Part shown: piece after piece, positions 59,866-64,000 of the stretch
How positions within the stretch are numbered: the stretch's first letter is position 1
Layout of the letters: each line of letters starts with the position of its first letter
Assembly: GCA_934667125.1 (NCBI GenBank)
Contig: CAKULF010000003.1
Location: forward strand, 220,888-284,887
Length of the DNA stretch: 64,000 nt
Origin: an uncultured Candidatus Melainabacteria bacterium
GTDB taxonomy: Bacteria > Cyanobacteriota > Vampirovibrionia > Gastranaerophilales > Gastranaerophilaceae
Direction of reading: 5' to 3'
Program-made: the position numbers and the translations under genes
The notes under the pieces: model-generated
Databases searched by the model: none
Seen by the model: the letters and a program-made list of their open reading frames with translations, nothing else
Told to the model about the DNA's origin: nothing

Positions 59866-61382
59866 GTTTTTTAGAAGAATTACATAAGCCCGATATTTTA
59901 GATTGCATTTCTCACCTTTCGAGTGACGAGGTATTTACTTCCCCGCGCCTTGTCAACGAAGTTTTAGATACTTTACCACAGGAATTGTTTACAAATCCAA
60001 ATACAAAATTTTTAGACCCATGTTGTAAAAGTGGTGTATTTTTGCGTGAAATTGCTAAAAGATTAATCGAGGGTTTGGCTGATAAAATTCCGGATTTGAA
60101 TGAAAGACTAGACCATATTTTCAAAAATCAGTTGTTTGGACTTGCAATAACTGAACTTACAGCACTACTTTCAAGGCGGTCTGTTTATTGTTCAAAAGAT
60201 GCAAGCGGAGAGTTTTCAGTTGCTCATTTTGATAATCCTGATGGGAATATTGAATATAAAAGAACTTATCATGTTTGGTTAAAAGATAAATGTATGATGT
60301 GCGGAGCTTCTAAAGCTGAGTATGACAGGGGAGAGGAGCTTGAAACCCATGCTTACTCTTTTATTCATACCGATATGGTTAGAAAGCCCGATTTATATAG
60401 AAAGTTAAAAGAGATGAAATTTGATGTAATTATCGGGAATCCGCCCTATCAATTGAGTGATGGTGGTAACGCAGCCAGTGCAAAGCCTTTATATCATTTA
60501 TTTGTTAATCAAGCAAAAAAATTAAATCCAAGATATATAACCATGATTATTCCTGCAAGATGGTATTCAGGGGGCAAAGGGCTGGACTCTTTTAGAGATT
60601 CAATGCTAAATGATAACAGGATTAGAATTATTCACGATTTTTTAAATGCAGGCGATTGTTTCCCAGGGGTAGAAGTTAAAGGTGGGGTTTGCTATTTTTT
60701 ATGGGACAGGGATAATAAGGGATTATGTTCGTTTAGCACTCATAAAAATAATAAAATTATATCAACAGTTGAAAGACCGTTGCTTGAAAAGGGTTGTGAA
60801 ACTTTAATTAGGTATAATGAAGCAATTTCTATATTGAAAAAAGTTCAAGCATTAAATGAAAAAACAATGGATACGCAAATTAGCTCTAGAAAACCTTTTG
60901 GATTTGCTACTGATTTTAAAGATTATCAAATAAAAGAAGTTATAAATGGAGTAAAAATTTATGCGAGAGGCGAAGTTGGTTATGTAGATATAAATAAAAT
61001 TACTCACAATCGAGAGTTATTAGACAAAATCAAGGTTTATGTTCCTGCGGTCTATGGAAATGGAAGTAGTGGCGCAAATCCAGATAGAATAAAACCAATA
61101 ATTACTAGTGAAAAATCTTGCTGTACTGAAACATATTTAATAGCTGGAGCTTTTGATAATATAAATCAAGCTCAAAATTTAGCAAAATATATGCAAACGG
61201 ACTTGTTTCACTTTTTAGTGGCATTAAGAAAAAATACTCAACACGCTACAAAAGTAGTTTACTCATTTGTCCCTCTTCAAGATTTCAACGAAGAATGGAC
61301 AGACGAAAAGTTGTATAAAAAATATGGTCTTGTGCAAGAAGAAATTGATTTTATAGAATCAATGATTAGACCAATGGAGTAA
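59862..61382 (+). CDS. Eco57I-type N6-adenine DNA methyltransferase (506 aa)
   Basis: The TTG start has GGAGG eight bases upstream. Motif I is FLDPCCKSGVFLREI (about residue 49-63), the catalytic motif is IIGNPPYQLSDGG (about 190), and a Cys pair CMMCGASK with GEELETHAYSFIH may bind zinc. The rest (about 300-500) looks like a target-recognition domain. It methylates adenine in a specific sequence and would protect host DNA. It belongs to the Eco57I class, but the nuclease is separate (the next gene), not fused. Confidence 0.87.
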   Translation: MSFLEELHKPDILDCISHLSSDEVFTSPRLVNEVLDTLPQELFTNPNTKFLDPCCKSGVFLREIAKRLIEGLADKIPDLNERLDHIFKNQLFGLAITELTALLSRRSVYCSKDASGEFSVAHFDNPDGNIEYKRTYHVWLKDKCMMCGASKAEYDRGEELETHAYSFIHTDMVRKPDLYRKLKEMKFDVIIGNPPYQLSDGGNAASAKPLYHLFVNQAKKLNPRYITMIIPARWYSGGKGLDSFRDSMLNDNRIRIIHDFLNAGDCFPGVEVKGGVCYFLWDRDNKGLCSFSTHKNNKIISTVERPLLEKGCETLIRYNEAISILKKVQALNEKTMDTQISSRKPFGFATDFKDYQIKEVINGVKIYARGEVGYVDINKITHNRELLDKIKVYVPAVYGNGSSGANPDRIKPIITSEKSCCTETYLIAGAFDNINQAQNLAKYMQTDLFHFLVALRKNTQHATKVVYSFVPLQDFNEEWTDEKLYKKYGLVQEEIDFIESMIRPME

Positions 61383-61385
61383 AAT

Positions 61386-63896
61386 ATGGCTGAAATTTTA
61401 TCCAATAACAAAATACCACGTATATATGCTTACACCGAACCTCAATTTAAAGATACTCCATGGCAAAACGGCAGATTTGGTAAGGGGTTAATAAAAGTTG
61501 GTTTTACAACTAAGTCTGTTCAAGAACGTATTGCAGAACAATTTGGAACAAATAAACCAATAGAAAAACCTTATGAAATATTGTTAAATGAAGTTGCAAT
61601 TAGAAACGATGATACTTATTTTACTGACCATGATGTACATAGAGTATTAGAACAAGCTGGGTGCTACAAATTCCCTAATACAGAATGGTTTGAATGTAGT
61701 TTAGAAGAAGTCGAACAAGCAATTTTTGCAGTTAAAAACCATAAAATAAGCATAACCAAAAGGATTGCAGACTTTAAAATGCGACCAGAACAAGCGCAAG
61801 CCGTAAAAGTTACTAGCGAGTACTTTAGACAATATAGTTATGAACGAGAAGGCAAAACCCCGCACTTTTTATGGAATGCAAAAATGCGTTTTGGCAAAAC
61901 GTTTACGAGTTATCAACTAGCAAAAGAAATGAATTGGTCAAAAGTATTGGTACTAACATTTAAGCCTGCCGTTCAAAACTCTTGGGAAGAAGATTTGAAA
62001 TCTCATGTTGATTTTCAAGATTGGCAATTTATATCAAGAACAGGTACACAGTATTCAGAAATTGACCACAACAAACCTTTTGTTTGGTTTGCAAGTTTTC
62101 AAGATGTACTACAAAAAACAGAAGCTGGTGGAATTAAACCTAGAAATGAAGAAATACATTTGATTAATTGGGATTGCATAATTCTTGATGAATACCACTT
62201 TGGAGCTTGGAGAGATTCTGCAAAAGATTTATATGACGCAGAAGACAAAAAAGAACAAGCAAGACAAAATGGCGATGGTTTAGAGTATTATGACGAAGAA
62301 CAAATGCCATTAACAACAAGTGCTTATTTATATTTATCAGGAACTCCATTTAGAGCATTGAATAACGGTGATTTTATGGAGGATCAAATTTTTAACTGGA
62401 CTTATACCGATGAACAAAGAGAAAAAGCTAATTGGGACGAAAAAGATGGAGTAAATCCATACTTAGAGCTTCCTAAAATGGTTATGATGACATACAAAAT
62501 GCCTGATGAAATTAAGCAAATTGCATTAGGTGGTGAGTTTGACGAGTTTTCTTTAAATGAATTTTTCTCGGCTTCTGATAATAATGGTCAAGCAAAATTC
62601 AAATATAAGCAAGAAGTGGTAAATTGGCTAAATTTAATTAGAGGGCAATATAAACCAACAACTATTGATGAATTAAAAATCGGCAAAAGACCCCCAATGC
62701 CATATTCTGATTATAGATTATTAGGAGCATTAAATCATACATTTTGGTTTTTGCCTTCTGTTGCAAGTTGTAAAGCTATGGGAGAACTATTGAAAAATCA
62801 CCCATTTTATAAAGAATATGATGTAATTATTTGTGCTGGAAGTGAAGCAGGCATGGGGGTTGAAGCTCTTAAACCAGTTAGAGAAGCTATCAAGAATGGC
62901 TTTAATACAAAAACAATAACTTTATCCTGCGGAAAACTTACAACTGGTGTAACAGTTCCGGAATGGGGTGGAATTTTCATGTTAAGAGATACTGCTAGCC
63001 CTGAAACTTATTTTCAATCAGCATTTAGAGTTCAATCACCTTGGACAGTAAAAAATCCAGATGGCTTAAATCCAAATGAAAAAGCAATTATTAAAGATAC
63101 TTGCTATGTATTTGATTTTGCACCAGATAGAGCCTTAAGGCAAATTGCGGATTATTCAGCCAGATTAAACGTAAATTCAACAGAAACGCCTGAGCAAAAA
63201 GTTTCAGAGTTTATAAGTTTCTTGCCTGTATTGTGTTATGACGGTTCGCACATGGATGTAATTGATGCTAATGAACTTTTAGACCTTGTAATATCTGGAA
63301 CAGCATCTTCAATGCTTGCAAGACGCTGGGAAAGTGCAATGCTTGTAAATGTTGATAATTCAACACTTTTAAAACTGTTGGAATCCGATAAAGCAATGGA
63401 AGCATTAGAAAAAATTGAGGGATTTAGAAACTTAAATAAAGAACTTACAACTTTGGTAAATAAGTCTGAGGCTCTTAAAAAAGCTAAACAAGAGAAAAAG
63501 GACTCTTTGAATAAAGAAGAAAAGAAAGAACTTACGGAACAAGAAAAAGAAATTAAATCTAAACGCAAAGAAATTCAAGAAAAATTGTTAAAATTTGCAA
63601 CTCGTATTCCTGTATTTATGTATCTTACAGACGATAGAGAACAAACCTTAAAAGATGTAATTACGCAATTAGAGCCTGAATTATTCAAAAAAGTTACAGG
63701 TCTAACTATTCCTGATTTTGAATTGCTCGTAAGTATTGGAATTTTTAATGAACAACTAATGAACTCCGCGGTTTTTGCATTTAAGCGATACGAGGATGCG
63801 AGTTTGTCTTATACAGGTCTAAGCAAACACAAGGAAGTTGTGATTGGTGGATATAATACAAAAATTAAAAAAGAAGAATTTGTAAATATCGGATAA
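61386..63896 (+). CDS. GIY-YIG-type (T5orf172/MUG113) nuclease fused to DEAD/DEAH helicase
   Basis: The 836-aa protein begins three bases after the methylase stop. Residues 14-115 show the T5orf172-type nuclease: IYAYTEP, GLIKVGFTTKSVQERIAEQ and TEWFEC. A helicase follows: Walker A AKMRFGKTF (about 165-173), DEYHFGAW (about 268), YLSGTPFRAL (about 317) and the C-terminal motif FQSAFRVQSPW. A lysine/glutamate coiled coil (about 690-740) closes it. It is the likely restriction subunit: ATP-dependent translocation and DNA cleavage. Confidence 0.85.
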   Translation: MAEILSNNKIPRIYAYTEPQFKDTPWQNGRFGKGLIKVGFTTKSVQERIAEQFGTNKPIEKPYEILLNEVAIRNDDTYFTDHDVHRVLEQAGCYKFPNTEWFECSLEEVEQAIFAVKNHKISITKRIADFKMRPEQAQAVKVTSEYFRQYSYEREGKTPHFLWNAKMRFGKTFTSYQLAKEMNWSKVLVLTFKPAVQNSWEEDLKSHVDFQDWQFISRTGTQYSEIDHNKPFVWFASFQDVLQKTEAGGIKPRNEEIHLINWDCIILDEYHFGAWRDSAKDLYDAEDKKEQARQNGDGLEYYDEEQMPLTTSAYLYLSGTPFRALNNGDFMEDQIFNWTYTDEQREKANWDEKDGVNPYLELPKMVMMTYKMPDEIKQIALGGEFDEFSLNEFFSASDNNGQAKFKYKQEVVNWLNLIRGQYKPTTIDELKIGKRPPMPYSDYRLLGALNHTFWFLPSVASCKAMGELLKNHPFYKEYDVIICAGSEAGMGVEALKPVREAIKNGFNTKTITLSCGKLTTGVTVPEWGGIFMLRDTASPETYFQSAFRVQSPWTVKNPDGLNPNEKAIIKDTCYVFDFAPDRALRQIADYSARLNVNSTETPEQKVSEFISFLPVLCYDGSHMDVIDANELLDLVISGTASSMLARRWESAMLVNVDNSTLLKLLESDKAMEALEKIEGFRNLNKELTTLVNKSEALKKAKQEKKDSLNKEEKKELTEQEKEIKSKRKEIQEKLLKFATRIPVFMYLTDDREQTLKDVITQLEPELFKKVTGLTIPDFELLVSIGIFNEQLMNSAVFAFKRYEDASLSYTGLSKHKEVVIGGYNTKIKKEEFVNIG

Positions 63897-63923
63897 AAGA
63901 GGGATATACAAATTAGCTCTAAT

Positions 63924-64000
63924 CTACTTTCCAAACACAATCATAGGCACATCATGCTCGATTGCATACTTTCGCAAAAAGCCATCTTGTACTTTAACAA
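63924..64000 (-). CDS. C-terminal end of a gene entering from the right, unknown
   Basis: A leftward frame ends at TAG (63924-63926) with last residues VKVQDGFLRKYAIEHDVPMIVFGK. Only 24 residues are in view, so no function is proposed. It is convergent with the helicase gene, which shows that the methyltransferase-nuclease unit ends at 63896. Confidence 0.5.
   Translation of the reverse strand, partial: VKVQDGFLRKYAIEHDVPMIVFGK

Noticed and set aside
59206..61382. The two methylase-fold genes as one gene broken by a frameshift
   Set aside because: Each has its own SAM motif I, the second has a good GGAGG site and its own start, and the overlap TTGA is a normal coupled junction.
58747..64000. 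A second copy of the tRNA-Leu 3' end as an attachment repeat
   Set aside because: No repeat of the T-arm/acceptor sequence was seen in the rest of the window.

Overview
The window is an AT-rich (roughly 30% GC by eye), gene-dense bacterial chromosome segment with many 1 to 16 nt gene overlaps. It points to a flagellated, anaerobic or fermentative bacterium with a Gram-negative envelope: lipid A glycosylation (WaaA-like Kdo transferase), an MlaA-type protein, ferredoxin-dependent 2-oxoacid oxidoreductase, an NfnA-like flavoprotein and 2-hydroxyacyl-CoA dehydratase activase-type proteins. LL-diaminopimelate aminotransferase (DapL), a VKOR-thioredoxin fusion and a FTLAE-type pilin fit the non-photosynthetic sister group of Cyanobacteria (Melainabacteria/Vampirovibrionia, perhaps Gastranaerophilales). 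That assignment is an inference from gene content, not a measured phylogeny.

Layout. 1-5.7 kb: end of an activase gene, a pilin, era, an envelope protein with a small coupled gene, a coiled-coil protein and coaD. 5.8-12.2 kb: flagellar C-ring operon fliM-fliN-receiver, then a poorly characterised block with a small gene under a sigma-28-like promoter, an AAA-like ATPase with two small proteins, and a soluble FlhA-C-like protein. 12.2-18.4 kb: a sugar porter, then a four-subunit 2-oxoacid:ferredoxin oxidoreductase fused in operon with fabH and fabF. 18.5-23 kb: CoA-enzyme activase-like protein, orphan oligopeptide ABC ATPase, maf, TPR protein. 23-25.4 kb: flagellar rod operon (two FlgF/G-type proteins, FlgB, FlgC). 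25.4-35 kb: membrane glycosyltransferase, queH, VKOR-Trx, bioF-bioG-bioC, an MlaA-hydrolase fusion and a second hydrolase-fold protein.

35.1-46 kb: a candidate small RNA, nfnA-like gene, leuC, dacB, patatin, motAB, a second aconitase-family gene, and a large 809-residue protein under a sigma-28-like promoter. 46-58.7 kb: bioD, ankyrin protein, SDR, B12-type radical SAM, ZIP transporter, a FliA/WhiG-type sigma factor, tpiA, acyltransferase, rsmI, cysS, waaA, dapL and tRNA-Leu(GAG). 58.7-64 kb: a restriction-modification cassette directly after the tRNA: divergent Xre regulator, two methyltransferase-fold proteins and a nuclease-helicase fusion.

The sigma factor at 51.1 kb probably reads four matching promoters (upstream of the 104-aa protein, the rod operon, motA and the 809-aa protein), which ties motility genes to two proteins of unknown role. 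No stretch longer than about 300 bases lacks a gene; the largest gap (35069-35358) holds the candidate small RNA. No CRISPR array, rRNA, insertion sequence or integrase was seen.
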